A stretch of 64,000 nt of DNA from Alloascoidea africana (Eukaryota; Ascomycota; Alloascoideomycetes; Alloascoideales; Alloascoideaceae). Below the pieces are notes generated by a model, which was given only the letters and a program-made list of their open reading frames with translations, ran no database searches and was not told where the DNA came from. Below are positions 41,818 through 52,319 of the stretch, piece by piece (the stretch's first letter is position 1; each line of letters begins with the position of its first letter). A program made the position numbers and the translations under genes. Where the stretch lies: assembly GCA_030581615.1 (NCBI GenBank), contig JAKTTT010000005.1, forward strand, positions 372,001 to 436,000, in the 5' to 3' direction.

Positions 41818-42495
41818 ATGCCCTCGTCAGCAGCCCAGGAAGCAACATTGAAGCCTCTCACCCTGATCGTCGCGGCCGCGGTGCCGTCTCTAACAATAGG
41901 CAAAGCCGGTGGCATGCCGTGGAGGCTGAGAAAAGAGATGAAGTACTTTCGCCAGGTGACCACTGGCGATTTGGCTGGAAACACGAAACAAAACGCGGTC
42001 ATCATGGGACGGAAGACATGGGAGAGCATTCCGCCAAAATTCAGGCCGCTGGAAGACAGACTGAACGTGGTGATAAGTAGAAACCAAGGCCATCTGTTGT
42101 CTCAGGGCGATCTGGATGAACAGATCTCGGTCCTCCACGCAGACTCGTTGGAGACCGCAATTGCTAAGCTTGATCGCATCGCGTCCATTGACAAGATCTT
42201 TGTCATTGGAGGGTCCCAGATATATAACCTTGCGCTTCAGCACCCGCGCACGAGGAGAATTCTGTTGACAGAAATCGACCTGGACGTGAAAGATGGAGAC
42301 TCGTTTCTTGAGTTCAACTGGCGGCCGCAGACGACTCCTGTGGGCCAGGAACCAGCTGCTCCAACCAGCGGCTGGACCAGAAAGTCGGAGGATGAATTGA
42401 AAGAGTTTGTTGGGCCCCATGTAGACCTCGAGACCGGCCTGGAGCAGGAGGAAAAAGGAATCCAGTTCAGATTCACAATGTGGGAGAAAGAGTAA
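41818..42495 (+). CDS. DFR1: Dihydrofolate reductase
   Basis: The 225-residue enzyme starts at ATG 41818 (MPSSAAQEA). It has all DHFR landmarks: LIVAAAVPSLTIGKAGGMPW (the substrate loop with PW), RLRKEMKYFRQVT, NAVIMGRKTWESIPPKFRPL, NVVISRNQ, KIFVIGGSQIYNLAL and the C-terminal QFRFTMWEKE strand. It reduces dihydrofolate with NADPH to supply thymidylate and purine synthesis and is the antifolate target. The active-site acidic residue (E in LRKEMK) is present. Length is close to yeast Dfr1 (211). Upstream in-frame codons to 41710 lack ATG. It shares an 87-bp promoter with the proteasome chaperone gene. Confidence 0.95.
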   Translation: MPSSAAQEATLKPLTLIVAAAVPSLTIGKAGGMPWRLRKEMKYFRQVTTGDLAGNTKQNAVIMGRKTWESIPPKFRPLEDRLNVVISRNQGHLLSQGDLDEQISVLHADSLETAIAKLDRIASIDKIFVIGGSQIYNLALQHPRTRRILLTEIDLDVKDGDSFLEFNWRPQTTPVGQEPAAPTSGWTRKSEDELKEFVGPHVDLETGLEQEEKGIQFRFTMWEKE

Positions 42496-42669
42496 TGTTG
42501 ATGTGGCGAGTCCCAATATATATTGAAGCCCATAGTAATCGCAAGAAAAGCTCTTCTTTTCTCCTTCTTCCTTTCCAATCCACTCTTCCAACCGTGTCCT
42601 TCGAACAGGCTGCCACCGAAGATACTCCTAGAGATAAAGACAGAGATAGCGCTCCCATCTTTCTTCTTC

Positions 42670-43954
42670 ATGTCACCAGTTTATGCCATGGGTTCACGAA
42701 GACATCGCCACTTTGACAAGTACTCGAGATCAAAGAACATTTTCGAGAGCTTACCGCCGGAGAATGAAAAGATAAGCTATTCTCTAGAAACGATCTTGCA
42801 ATTGAGAAATTCGCCCTTGGTTCACGTTCCCGGTGAGCTGCCCAGCTCCGACTTTTGGCATCTGTATGGAACAAGACACACTTTCCATATGCAAATGGGT
42901 CTCTAACCGTTTTCTCGTTATTTTGATGAAAAAAGGCCCGGTAGACAGAGCGCTAAGAACTTGTATGCTGCTTTGCTTCTTCTTTTGATATTCAGGCGCT
43001 TCCTAACAACAATGGCGCTGTTGTCCTAGTCGCAATGATGCTCCTGTTCGCAGAACAGATCACGTCCAAAGAGCAAATATCTTACGAACTGTAACGAACT
43101 GTTCTGTTAGAGTCGATGGGGAATCACACTATAATCATGATTTTAAGCCGCTCCCTCCAAATGCCCCAGATTGGCTTCTCCAGAAAGTCCCCATCTCTCA
43201 TGACCACAATCTTGCTCATGGCTACCGCAATGTATGGGAACAGGACGAATGGAAAGCAAACATGCGAGAAAAAACTGGTGCTCCCACAATGATTCACTCT
43301 GACAGCATAGACTTTCAAGCAGAGGAGCCCGAAACGTCAAGTTTGTTCTTTGGCGATGCTCTTACTTCAGAGCTCAACCCCAGCTCCTGGAGCTATGATC
43401 CGAGCTTTTCTTCCTCTGATGTCAATCAAAAGGATGACTCTGATTATATACATCAATCTTCTTCTTTTATTTGCTTGCCCCAGACTAACAAGTCTGAAAT
43501 GAACCCCAGTATGTTCGAGGTGCCGAGAAGCCTACCTCCCAATCCCAAAGATCAGATCTCTACAAACCGGCAAATGAATAGCTTTTTCTCCCAAGAAAAC
43601 ATGCTTCCGGTGCCAGAAAGGCCAACTACAGAAGCTTTTCCTTTTCAACCATACCCAGGAGGGCCATTTTTCCCTCCTTATTCAGACCAATACAGACAAG
43701 TTCTTCCAAATGGTGTTCCTGTGCCTTTTTTCCCTCCTCCTCCTCCTCCTCCTCCTCCTTCTCATGCCAGCTCTGTGTTTGCGCCCCCAGGATTAAATCA
43801 GATGGGGCCTCCCCTTCGTCTTCCTCCTTCCCCTGTAATGCCTCAATTTCACGTCCCGAGTCCTCAAATGACCCCTAGTATGATGCATCATTCTCTCCCT
43901 ACGACTCCACAGATGAGAATGATGTACCCAAATGGAAGACCATCATGCTGGTAG
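42670..43954 (+). CDS. Possible eIF4E-binding (4E-T/EAP1-like) protein, two exons
   Basis: Exon 1 is 42670-42863; exon 2 most likely starts at 43030, giving 372 residues. The donor is GTATGG; CTAAC at 43003-43007 precedes the first AG. Two later AGs (ending 43052 and 43112) are also in frame, so the acceptor is uncertain. Residues 37-43 read YSLETIL, close to the eIF4E-binding consensus Y-x4-L-phi, and are followed by QLRNSPLVHVPGELP, a pattern I associate with fungal 4E-T-like proteins. Exon 2 includes YNHDFKPLPPNAPDWLL and a proline-rich tail (FFPPPPPPPPPS). The tail resembles P-body and translation repressor proteins. Nothing catalytic is seen. The identification rests mainly on the short N-terminal motif. 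Confidence 0.6.
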
Positions 43955-44175
43955 ATATTGTCTCGAGTGATATAGGTCTAGTCCAAGAAATGAAAATATG
44001 TTCAGAATTTGCTAGAGAGCATCACCTGAATACAATACGGCTATTACTTATTCTTTCAAGTTTTTTTTTTGTAAAAATGTCCACGATTCCAAATGATGAA
44101 TGGGACAAAGCTTACGAGCTTATTGCTCCAAATTGTCTATTAACGGCTACAGATATGATACTCCTAGTTACAAGG

Positions 44176-45768
44176 CTACTGCTTTCCCGGGACATTTGGA
44201 TCCGAGATGTAAAACAGCACGCTAAAGACCCAGAATGCAATAATCACAGCTGAGGCTCCAGACATGTAGACCCAGGAGTTTGTAATGTTGAAGGAGCGCG
44301 TGTATTCGTCGTTTGCCAAATGTCTCACAGTCACTATACGCTTGTCCTCGATGTACGAAAGTCCCTGGCGCTTGTAGTTTGTGTAGAACGTAAACATACC
44401 ATGCTGATCTGGTGCTGTGAACTTTGTTGTAAAGACTTGTGCCTCCGTCTCTGTCTCTGATTCAAGAGACTTGACCACAGTGCCTTTTGAGAGGTTTAAG
44501 CGTTGGTATGGGTCCAACATAGTAAACTCGAGCTGGACTTGGTCAGATTCAAGTTTGGGATCATAAGCAATCCATTTGGATCCATCCCATTCTGAAATTG
44601 CAATCGAGTATTCAATCTCGTCCTTGATCTTGTAAAGAGTTGGGTTTAGTTCCAACGAGTCGACCAAACTGTGTGTTACAGATTGCACTTTCAAAACAGC
44701 CTTCTCTTGGAAGGTCCATTTGGTGATTTCCTGTGCAAAAAGCCTGTTTCCAGTCGCTGAGCCACTATCTTGCAACTTGTAAGTGAAAAACTCGTTGCTT
44801 AGCGATTCGGGGGATCCGAGCCACAGAGCTCGCGCATTGTTACGACCCTGGAAGCCGACAACAAGATGGGCCTGGGACCCAGCACACCAGGGGTTCGAGA
44901 CGTTAGTGTCGTCTTCGTTCTTGTCGTAGACGTAGGCGGTTCGTGGTGCAACGGCAATGGGCACTAACAATTGTCCATTCTCCACGAGCGCACCAGAGCC
45001 TCTGTAAAGGATAGGATCCAAGATCTCATCCGGGCTTGCGACGTAGGGGTTTAGTAGCTCTCCTTCCAAAGAAGAGGACAAATTGAAGTTGAGAAGTACA
45101 GTTTCCGAGTCCAGCTCTTTAGGATGGTGGAAGTGGTCCACGAGTTTGTAAGGCTTGGGGCTGATGTGTATGCCGAGCTCTTTGTAGAAAACTCGCACGT
45201 TCGTAGAAACTCCAACGGGTGATGTTATGGCAAAGATGTTACCGCCGTCGTTAAAAAACTTGAGAAGATTTGGCGCGGATAAAGAATCTCCAATGGCTAC
45301 ACAGTCCACAATGTCAAGGTTAATAAGTTGAGAGAGGAAACGATGAAAAAAGGTTGAAAACCCGGACAATTTACATACACTTTTTCTTAGAGGGGAAGAT
45401 AATGGCATTCTGATATCTGCGAACCTCGTACTCGAACAGATTCACTTCTTGATCAACCGTTTTCAGGTCCAGCTCATGGCCACGCTCTAGAGATGTCATT
45501 AGTGCCCAGTTCAACTTTTAGCTGCGGCAGGTTGCGGCAATGCGACAAAACAGAAAACTATGAAATTTGCTTCAACGACTTAGAACATACCTCTAAGGTC
45601 GTCCAAAAAAAGCGAATACTTTGAAATGTCTACGGCCTTGGGGTCGTAAAAGACCAGCGTGGAGCCGTCTCCAGTGGCAGGACTTGCATGCGCGATGGTC
45701 ACTACCAGGGCCAGGACCAGCCATGCTGTGGCCAGTAATGTGCGCGATATCAAATTGGAATTGGCCAT
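44176..45768 (-). CDS. WBP1: Wbp1, oligosaccharyltransferase subunit, three exons
   Basis: Exons are 45768-45591, 45486-45379 and 45296-44176, giving 468 residues. Intron 1 (104 bp) has GTATGT and ACTAATG; intron 2 (82 bp) has GTATGT and a TATTAAC branch site. The joined product starts with a signal peptide (MANSNLISRTLLATAWLVLA), then LVFYDPKAV, DDLRERGHELDLKT, IIFPSKKKSIGDSLSAPNLLKFFNDGGNI and a C-terminal helix (SGASAVIIAFWVFSVLFYI). These match Wbp1/OST48, the ER-luminal subunit of the N-glycosylation complex. Unsplicing would give a false N-terminus. The tail ends DPNVPGKQ and lacks the KKxx retrieval signal known from S. cerevisiae Wbp1. Its divergent partner is the small gene at 45965. 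Confidence 0.9.
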
Positions 45769-45964
45769 TGACAAGGGGAACTTGGGCTTGAGCTCGAGCT
45801 TAGGCTTGGACTAGGACTTGGACTTGGACACAGTTTCTGCTCAGTGTGAAGGTGGAAAATGCCAGCCAGGACGAGATGGGTGGGAGGGTGTCTGGAGGTG
45901 GAAAAGGAAACGTTGCACTTTATAGCAATTATCAGATAGACCAGCAGAGCAGCGACCAGACAAG

Positions 45965-46264
45965 ATGGCACAGTCACCAGAACAAAATGGAGCGCAGAGT
46001 CTGTCTGCCGCTTTCAAGCAGCTGTCGGAGGCAGAAGAGCAGGCGGATGTAAGTACAGGTGCCTTGGCTTCGTCTGCGGGTGGCAAGTCCCGATCACTAA
46101 AGCGAAGCAAGTAGAAAATGGAAAAGATGCTTTCGTCATACGAGAAAAACATTGATAATCTTTTGCAGCAATTGTTAGAAGGCCGAAAGGACATCGATCT
46201 CAGTTTGTTGGGGAAAGAAGAGCCCTCGTCCTCTTCCTCTTCTGCAAACTCTTCGCAAGAGTAA
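45965..46264 (+). CDS. Small two-exon coiled-coil protein, unknown
   Basis: Exon 1 is 45965-46048 and exon 2 is 46115-46264, giving 77 residues. The 66-bp intron has GTAAGT, a CACTAAAG branch-like site and GTAG. The join in phase 0 yields AAFKQLSEAEEQADKMEKML, then SSYEKNIDNLLQQLLEGRKD, a clean helical heptad pattern across the splice site, and a serine-rich tail. That the coiled coil is continuous only after splicing argues for a real gene. I do not recognise the family; small helical subunits of kinetochore, BLOC-like or mediator-type complexes have this look. It diverges from WBP1 over 196 bp. It is below usual ORF-length cutoffs and would be missed without splicing. Confidence 0.6.
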
Positions 46265-46664
46265 ACTAAGAGAAATGGAAAATATACTCGAAATGCCTTT
46301 GTATTGGTTTTACAAACAAGTTCAGCTAATGATGAGCTTCTGGATTAGTACCATCTTTACTGTCCAAGAAATCATATGCTCATTGCTGACCGGATCCAGG
46401 GGATGGTTGGACAGAATCCACACTAATTGCGTAATGACTTTTCAGCTTAGTTTATAAGTTGATGCTAAATCTACTTGCTTTATAAATGAATAAATCATGG
46501 AGTATTATGGGCATCATGAGGAACGGGGTAAAAGATCAAAAAAAAACATTGCAATATAACGTTGCTCATTCTATTAGCAAACCATAAGAAAGAGTCTAAA
46601 ACGGATGCTAAATACGTGAAAAATAAAGGGCAAAATTTGGATATTTGGCCCTTTGTATCTGATA
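46265..46664. other. Intergenic
   Basis: This 400-bp AT-rich spacer lies between the small coiled-coil gene and the first yapsin relic. Nothing was recognised. Confidence 0.5.
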
Positions 46665-46889
46665 TTACGAAATTGACGCTGCCAGCCTTGGGTGGGGGAC
46701 GCTATTTTCATCGGTCTGGATTTCTTCAATGTCGGAGTTTTCAGAACCCCAATTTGCATTTGCAAGATGAATCTCGAGGCTCTCGAGGTTGTAAACGACG
46801 TAGAAGTATGTTAGGAAATTGTATGACTGGTGGGAAAAGTCTCGAACGGCACTACTATCTTCTGCCGATGCTTTGTCAGAAGCATTCAT
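46665..46889 (-). pseudogene. Yapsin C-terminal relic
   Basis: A minus-strand frame of about 75 codons contains YFYVVYNLESLEIHLANANW and GSENSDIEEIQTDENSVP. These align with HFYVVYDLDNNKIHLANAKY and GSESSNIEEIRAGENGVP of the neighbouring yapsins. No N-terminal catalytic half, signal peptide or shared promoter element is nearby, and no GPI tail follows. It is a decayed sixth copy at the downstream edge of the array. Confidence 0.7.
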
Positions 46890-47663
46890 TTTGGAGCGCG
46901 GGTTAGCATTGCATTCCTAAAGTTTTTTGTGTTTTTGTTTTAACCACAGCAAATATTCCTCTAAACGATCTATTGGTACTGGTGGTTGGTCATAGAGTTA
47001 GGAACCTTGGAAACAGTTGCTGCCATGATCGGCAGAACCAGTTGGAGGTTAACATCTACAAATGACCGGTGTAATCTAAAGAGTCAAGACCTGAAAGTTA
47101 AAGAAAGAAAGTATAATTAACCGAATTCATGTTTAACTGTGTATTATAGAAACAGAAAAGAAGATGTTATAATGAGATGGCTCATCACACACGAAGACTG
47201 TCTTACCATACTTGGTATACAAGCCAGCCACTCTATAAGATCAAGCCAGCCTCTTGCCAACCACTTCAATTATTAACTATGTAGTTCTGTCTATATAAGA
47301 AGAGCCTTTCTCTCATTTCTAATAAACTAAGCTTTATACAGACTATTTTCACGGACCAAACTCCTAACAACTAGACTCTGTCATCCAGCGAGTATATCAG
47401 AAGATTTCTGAAGTAAAATATTCGTATGGTCGACCCAGAGTTTTCTTTCTTGGCCTTCACTAAAACTTATCGGTGTAACTAAAGGCTCACATGGAGGAGA
47501 CTACGCTAGAATGGAGATGTTTGTTTAACAAAGGAGGGAAAAGAGCATGCTAAAGACACTTGGGTTATTTAGATGAAAACAAAAGCTACTACTTTTAAAC
47601 ACCATAGCGTCATTGAGAACAGAATAAAACACAAGAAGAAACAATACTTTGTTCATAAAATTT
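46890..47663. other. Intergenic with candidate solo LTR
   Basis: This stretch lies between the yapsin relic and the first full yapsin. It holds the candidate LTR at 47165-47369. A stretch near 47466-47490 (TATCGGTGTAACTAAAGGCT) resembles a piece of the 3' flank of the third yapsin at about 53767 and so is part of the duplicated yapsin unit. Confidence 0.45.
47165..47369 (+). mobile_element. Candidate solo LTR, Ty1/copia-like (fossil)
   Basis: This 205-bp segment begins TGTTA and ends TAACA, a perfect 5-bp inverted terminus. It contains TATATAAGAAG followed by a pyrimidine-rich stretch and AATAAA in the order expected for a yeast LTR. I see no matching 5-bp target duplication, so either the flanks have changed or the call is wrong. 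No internal coding part adjoins it. If real, it is an old remnant left by LTR recombination. Confidence 0.35.
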
Positions 47664-49292
47664 TTAAATAATCATAAAAAATCCCAAAACGGAGACCAAA
47701 AGCGTGGGGAGTGAAAAGTCATAGGCCGATGCGATATTCGGATTCTGAATGCCTGGCTCAGAAGCAGAACTCTTCGTTGCCCTTGCGTCAATAGCATCCG
47801 TCTCCCTTGTCTCAGAGGTCTCGGTCTTTGACCCAGTTTCTTCGCCCGTGGGACTAAAAGTGCTACTCCTTATTGATCGTGTGGGACCCTGGGACTCGAC
47901 ACCGCCAGCATTGGGGACGCCATTTTCACCGGCCCTGATTTCTTCAATGTTGGAACTTTCCGACCCATATTTTGCATTTGCAAGGTGGATCTTGTTGTTG
48001 TCGAGGTCGTAAACAACGTAGAAATGTCTTAGGAAGTTGTTTCCGAGTATTGTATAATTAGTAGGCCCTGGAAAAAGACTCAATACCGCATCATCTTTTT
48101 CTGCTGAGGGTCTGTAAGTGTCTTGGATCAAAAGTTGTTCAATTGGTAAGTCCACACTGAAACCTGAGCCTAGATTAAAAGAGATATGGGAAATATTCAA
48201 GTTGCCTGCCAGTCCACCTGGGATATAGTATCCGTCGACTTGGTAAGAGAAAATGGCACCAGTATCTTTTACTAACTGTTCAAGATCATCTTCTGGTATG
48301 TAGGAGTAAGTTGAGCCAGAATCGAGCACAGCATTCGTGGAGTTCTCAGAACTAGCGACTGGTTCATCCCCACTTGTTGGCCAGACATCAACCCCTTCAA
48401 GCAATACCTGGAGTCGTGTATATCTGTCAGGAGAGCTGGGAACAACGGGCAAGGTCTTGAGTTCTCCAGTGTACTTTTCATGGTCGACGGCGCCAAACAG
48501 TAGGGTTCCCGATTCCGCGTCCTCACTGTCGAAATACAAGGAATAAGCATTTGATTTGATGATTCCGGCGTCTACAAGAGCTCTGGGGAAATTTGGATAA
48601 GTATATGCCACCTTATTGTACAATGATTTCACGTTTGTCACTTCATAATCCTCATAGCCAATTCCAAAAATTCCCATATCAGAGCGATAGTTGGTGGCAA
48701 TGCCCAATTGGTAGTCTTCGAACTCAATATCACCGACTTTGACAGTGTCTCTGCCCCAGTCCCCACGGATAGCGTAGGAATAATCGTCGTAGAAGACGTG
48801 AAAATCTGAGTTGTTGTACTCGTACGTATGCGAGTTTTCGTTTTCAAATGTTCCATAGTCGTCGCAGTTGTCGCAGTGGATATTGTCTGGGGACATGAGC
48901 AACAGGTCAGAGAAGTCAGTATCGAGGACTAGTTTAACTCTTTGGGGTGGTGTGCCGACTTCGATCTCTATAAAGTAGAAGGCGTCTTTATATTTGAGCT
49001 CCACAGTGGTTTTGACTTCTGAATCCCTGCTTTCATCTTTGCTAAGTTGCCTTTTGATCTCTGAGTACTTGAGAGCTGTGCGACTTGTGTAACTACTTTG
49101 TGACTTACTGAAAGAGGTTTTGAAAAACTTTCCAGCTAGATCTGGAGATGAAGATGATCTCTTCACTTTGGTAGCGGAGTTTATGGAAGCTTCGACGTTA
49201 TTGTGGGGAAAAGCATAGATGTTCTTGGCATCGGCAGCAAGAACAGAAATCGCAACGGCGACGAGAGAAGAGAAAGAATTGTTCCAAATCAT
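47664..49292 (-). CDS. Yapsin-type protein 1 with DTD in place of first DTG
   Basis: This is 542 residues: signal peptide (SSLVAVAISVLAADAKNIYAF), prosegment with the family motif FFKTSFSKSQSSYTSR...LKYSEIKR ending in a KR site, two-lobed aspartic protease domain, Ser/Thr-rich stalk and a hydrophobic uncharged tail (LPTLLVSVLGFFMII) typical of GPI anchoring. The first active site reads DTDFSDL at residue 124, where yapsins have DTGSSDL; the second reads DSGSTYS at residue 324. The flap keeps a tyrosine (FYDDYS). Loss of the conserved glycine should disturb the catalytic loop, so this is a likely pseudoprotease, though not formally dead. The frame is intact and the shared upstream element is present. 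Parts of the second lobe are identical to the third copy at DNA level. Confidence 0.88.
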   Translation of the reverse strand: MIWNNSFSSLVAVAISVLAADAKNIYAFPHNNVEASINSATKVKRSSSSPDLAGKFFKTSFSKSQSSYTSRTALKYSEIKRQLSKDESRDSEVKTTVELKYKDAFYFIEIEVGTPPQRVKLVLDTDFSDLLLMSPDNIHCDNCDDYGTFENENSHTYEYNNSDFHVFYDDYSYAIRGDWGRDTVKVGDIEFEDYQLGIATNYRSDMGIFGIGYEDYEVTNVKSLYNKVAYTYPNFPRALVDAGIIKSNAYSLYFDSEDAESGTLLFGAVDHEKYTGELKTLPVVPSSPDRYTRLQVLLEGVDVWPTSGDEPVASSENSTNAVLDSGSTYSYIPEDDLEQLVKDTGAIFSYQVDGYYIPGGLAGNLNISHISFNLGSGFSVDLPIEQLLIQDTYRPSAEKDDAVLSLFPGPTNYTILGNNFLRHFYVVYDLDNNKIHLANAKYGSESSNIEEIRAGENGVPNAGGVESQGPTRSIRSSTFSPTGEETGSKTETSETRETDAIDARATKSSASEPGIQNPNIASAYDFSLPTLLVSVLGFFMII

Positions 49293-50822
49293 ATAGTATT
49301 TTGTAGAGCTTGGAGTTTCAACTTTATACTTTTTCTGATTGAGAAGAAATTATGAATGGAAGGGCAGAAAGAGAGATATTTATTAGCAGGACAGAATTCA
49401 TTTGTACCGCAGGGATAGGCAGGGCTGACTGGCCCTGCATTTGTAATTCCTGCCTTGGCACCTCCCCGGTGTCGCAGAGAACTTGTAGATGGAAGTGGTG
49501 CGATGAAAGCCAAGAAAGAAACCAGTAGGTCGTGTTTGTATGCCGATCATTTTCATTCTTTCATACTTGGTTTGCAAGGGTTAGGATCGTCTAAAGTTTT
49601 GGCGCTTTTTGGCTGTGGACAAAGTGGGAGTTGGAAATTCAGAAGTTCTTTGAAAAATGAGAATTCTCTTTTCTGTTGTTGTGAGCATCACATATCTTGA
49701 AGAAAAGTGGGCATAACGTAATCTCCAGTTTGTAAACTGTATCCTTGAATGTTTCTTTTTTCAACCAACTACCAGTGTTTTAGTCACAAGAGAACGATAC
49801 GAAGAATGGCCAAAAGTTGTTGATCGTATTTTTTAATAATCACAGCAAGTAATCGGTCGAATAAACTAAACCCACGGAAATTAATAGAAAGAATACACCA
49901 GCTACCAAGTCGAGTGTGCCAATTCCCCGCAGAATCTGTAAACCGATGTTTTCAACACAACGAAGTTCATCAAAGAGCCGTCTAACGCAACTCATCAGTA
50001 TTCGACATTTATTTAAGACAAACGTAGATACAAAAACCTATTTGATAGTGGTTTCACCAGAATTTCTAGACCTTTCCACATCTTTTATAGCTGCCTGCCG
50101 TGTATGTTCTGACCGTCTGTAGTTAACTCAAAGTCACCCGTTTTGTTCCAGTATACCCAGAGCTCTCCTAGCAGTAAGCGCTCCTAACTTTATGCCTGTC
50201 TGATCGACCCTTCTGTTCTTTCAAAGTCTCTCTTTTGCCTTACAAAGTGATTTTACTTGGCACACAGAAACACCATTTACCACTAACCTTCAGCATTTAC
50301 CCCTTACTTGTCCAACTGTATGATATCAAAATATATCTGGTCATAACCAGCATTATCTGTCCATCCATTCTCGCTAGACTTCACAACGCTAAAGGGTGGT
50401 AGATTACATTCTGTACACCGCTTTCCAGTGTTTCTTGATACGAGCAGTAATTTGACCATTTTCTCAACGCCAGAGATTCTGGGATGAAAGTCTCATGCAT
50501 TGAGGTTGCGAATGAACTTGACCAGAATATTCTCTTCTACTAGAAGCAATAGCTTCAAATTTACAGTATTATAGATGCGAGTGTGTACTCTTTTATCTTG
50601 GCCATCAATGTCCTTCGACTGACCGGGAAATTTTTCTGAATATTGAGATTATTATTTTGTCAGATAGTCAGGAGGTTAAGAAGACAATTGATTTCTATTA
50701 CTTGAAGATACATATTATAAGGCTTGAGATCTACACATTTCAAGGAAAGAAGATGGAGTTGGGGATGGTGTCTCTTTCGCAGAGGAATTACGTTAAAGCC
50801 CAAAATGCTGCTCATAACCTGC
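49293..50822. other. Inter-yapsin spacer with promoter of copy 1
   Basis: This 1.5-kb stretch contains the composite element upstream of copy 1 (separate entry) and otherwise AT-rich sequence with no gene, down to the 3' flank of copy 2. Confidence 0.5.
49419..49459. promoter_or_regulatory. Yapsin composite element, copy 1
   Basis: GCAGGG (49419-49424), 8-bp gap, CCCTGC (49433-49438), then 15 bp to CTTGGC (49454-49459; GCCAAG on the coding strand). The proximal end is 127 bp upstream of the ATG. An extra GCAGGG lies at 49409-49414. Confidence 0.75.
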
Positions 50823-52319
50823 TTAAATAACTGCAAATAATCCTAAAACAGATACTAAAAATGTAGGAATTGAAAAGCAAAAACTGGATGCGAGATTTGT
50901 ATTCCTTGTGATTGAGTTTGTGGAATTGACGCCGGCGGCCTTGGGGACGCCATCTCTACCAGCCTGGATCTCCTGGATGTTGGAGTTTTCAGATCCCAGT
51001 TTTGCGGTTGCAAGATGAATCTCGTTATTGTCGAGATCATAAACAACGTAAAAGTTTCTCAGAAAGTTGCGGCCGAGTGTTGTAAATTTATGATAATGCG
51101 GAAATAGGACCAAAACTGCATCGCCTTCTTCAGCATTTGTCCGATAAGTGTCGGGTATCAAAAAGCTTTGAATAGGCACGTCTACAGTCAAGTATGAACC
51201 TAGATGAAAAGAGATATGCGACACATTCAGGTTGCCCAACAACCCGCCTCTGATGTAGTAGCCGTTTAAGGTGGATGAGTATTCGGCTCCAATATCTTTT
51301 GCCAAATCCTCAATCTCATCCTTGGGCATATAGGAGTATGTGGAGCCGGAATCGAATACAGCGTACATAGAGCTTTTAGAACTAGTGATGGGCATACTGC
51401 CATTTTTCGGCCAAATGTCAATGCCTTTTAGTGCGACTTGCAGTCTTGTGTAACCATAAGTAGAATTGGGGACAACGGACACAGTCTGGAGCTCTCCAGT
51501 ATATTTTGCATGGTCAACTGCACCAAACAGTAATGTTCCGGAATCCTCGTCCCAGCTATCGAGATACAGAGAATAAGCGTTTGAGTTGATTATGCCGGCC
51601 TCTACAAGTGCCCTGGGGAAATTTGGATAGGTATAAGGAACCTCATTGCGTGAAGACTTCTGGTTCGACGCTTCATACTTATCATATCCAATGCCAAAGA
51701 TTCCCCCGATGGAGGGTATGCTGGTTGCGATGGCTATTTGGTAATCTTCAAGCTCAATACCGCCAACTTTGACAGTATCCGTGCCCCAGTCACCACGGGC
51801 AGTAAAGGATGAGTATTCATAGGAGAAATAATAATCTGAGTTGTTGAATTTGTAAGTAGACGAGCGGTCTGGGTCAAAGGTGCCATACTCGTCGCATTCA
51901 TCTCCGTAATTACAGTAATTATCAGGGGAAATTAACACCAGGTCAGAGTAGTCAGTATCAACGACAAGCTCAACTTTCTGGGGCGGTGTACCGACTTTGA
52001 CCTCAACGGTGTAGAAACTATCTTTATTCTTGAGATCCACGGTAGTGTCTACGTTGGAGTTGTTACTTTTGCCTGTTCCTTGACTTTTAGCAGAAATGGC
52101 TTGGTGGTACTTGAGAGTTGTGAGACTTGTGTGGTTCCATTTTGACTTGCTGAAAGAGGTTTTGAAGAACTTTCCGACTGGGGCTGGAGCTAAACCTGAT
52201 CTTTTACCTTTCGCAGCTTCATCATTTTCGTGGGGAAAAGCAAAGATGTTCTTGGCGTCGGTCACTTGTATGAAAAGCGCAACAACGAGAACGGAATAGA
52301 TGGAGTTGTACCAGATCAT
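50823..52319 (-). CDS. Yapsin-type protein 2 with DTD in place of first DTG
   Basis: 498 residues from ATG 52319 (MIWYNSIYSVLVVALF signal peptide); the frame extends further but without better support. Prosegment motif FFKTSFSKSKWNHTSLTTLKY is present, but the KR that normally follows is not obvious (LKYHQAISAKS). First active site DTDYSDL (residue 121), second DSGSTYS (residue 323). The flap region reads FSYEYSSFTARGDWG. The C-terminal stalk is very short (NSTNSITRNTNLAS) before the hydrophobic tail (IPTFLVSVLGLFAVI). It shares the DTD change with copy 1, which suggests the change happened before they split. Probable secreted, GPI-anchored pseudoprotease. Confidence 0.87.
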   Translation of the reverse strand: MIWYNSIYSVLVVALFIQVTDAKNIFAFPHENDEAAKGKRSGLAPAPVGKFFKTSFSKSKWNHTSLTTLKYHQAISAKSQGTGKSNNSNVDTTVDLKNKDSFYTVEVKVGTPPQKVELVVDTDYSDLVLISPDNYCNYGDECDEYGTFDPDRSSTYKFNNSDYYFSYEYSSFTARGDWGTDTVKVGGIELEDYQIAIATSIPSIGGIFGIGYDKYEASNQKSSRNEVPYTYPNFPRALVEAGIINSNAYSLYLDSWDEDSGTLLFGAVDHAKYTGELQTVSVVPNSTYGYTRLQVALKGIDIWPKNGSMPITSSKSSMYAVFDSGSTYSYMPKDEIEDLAKDIGAEYSSTLNGYYIRGGLLGNLNVSHISFHLGSYLTVDVPIQSFLIPDTYRTNAEEGDAVLVLFPHYHKFTTLGRNFLRNFYVVYDLDNNEIHLATAKLGSENSNIQEIQAGRDGVPKAAGVNSTNSITRNTNLASSFCFSIPTFLVSVLGLFAVI

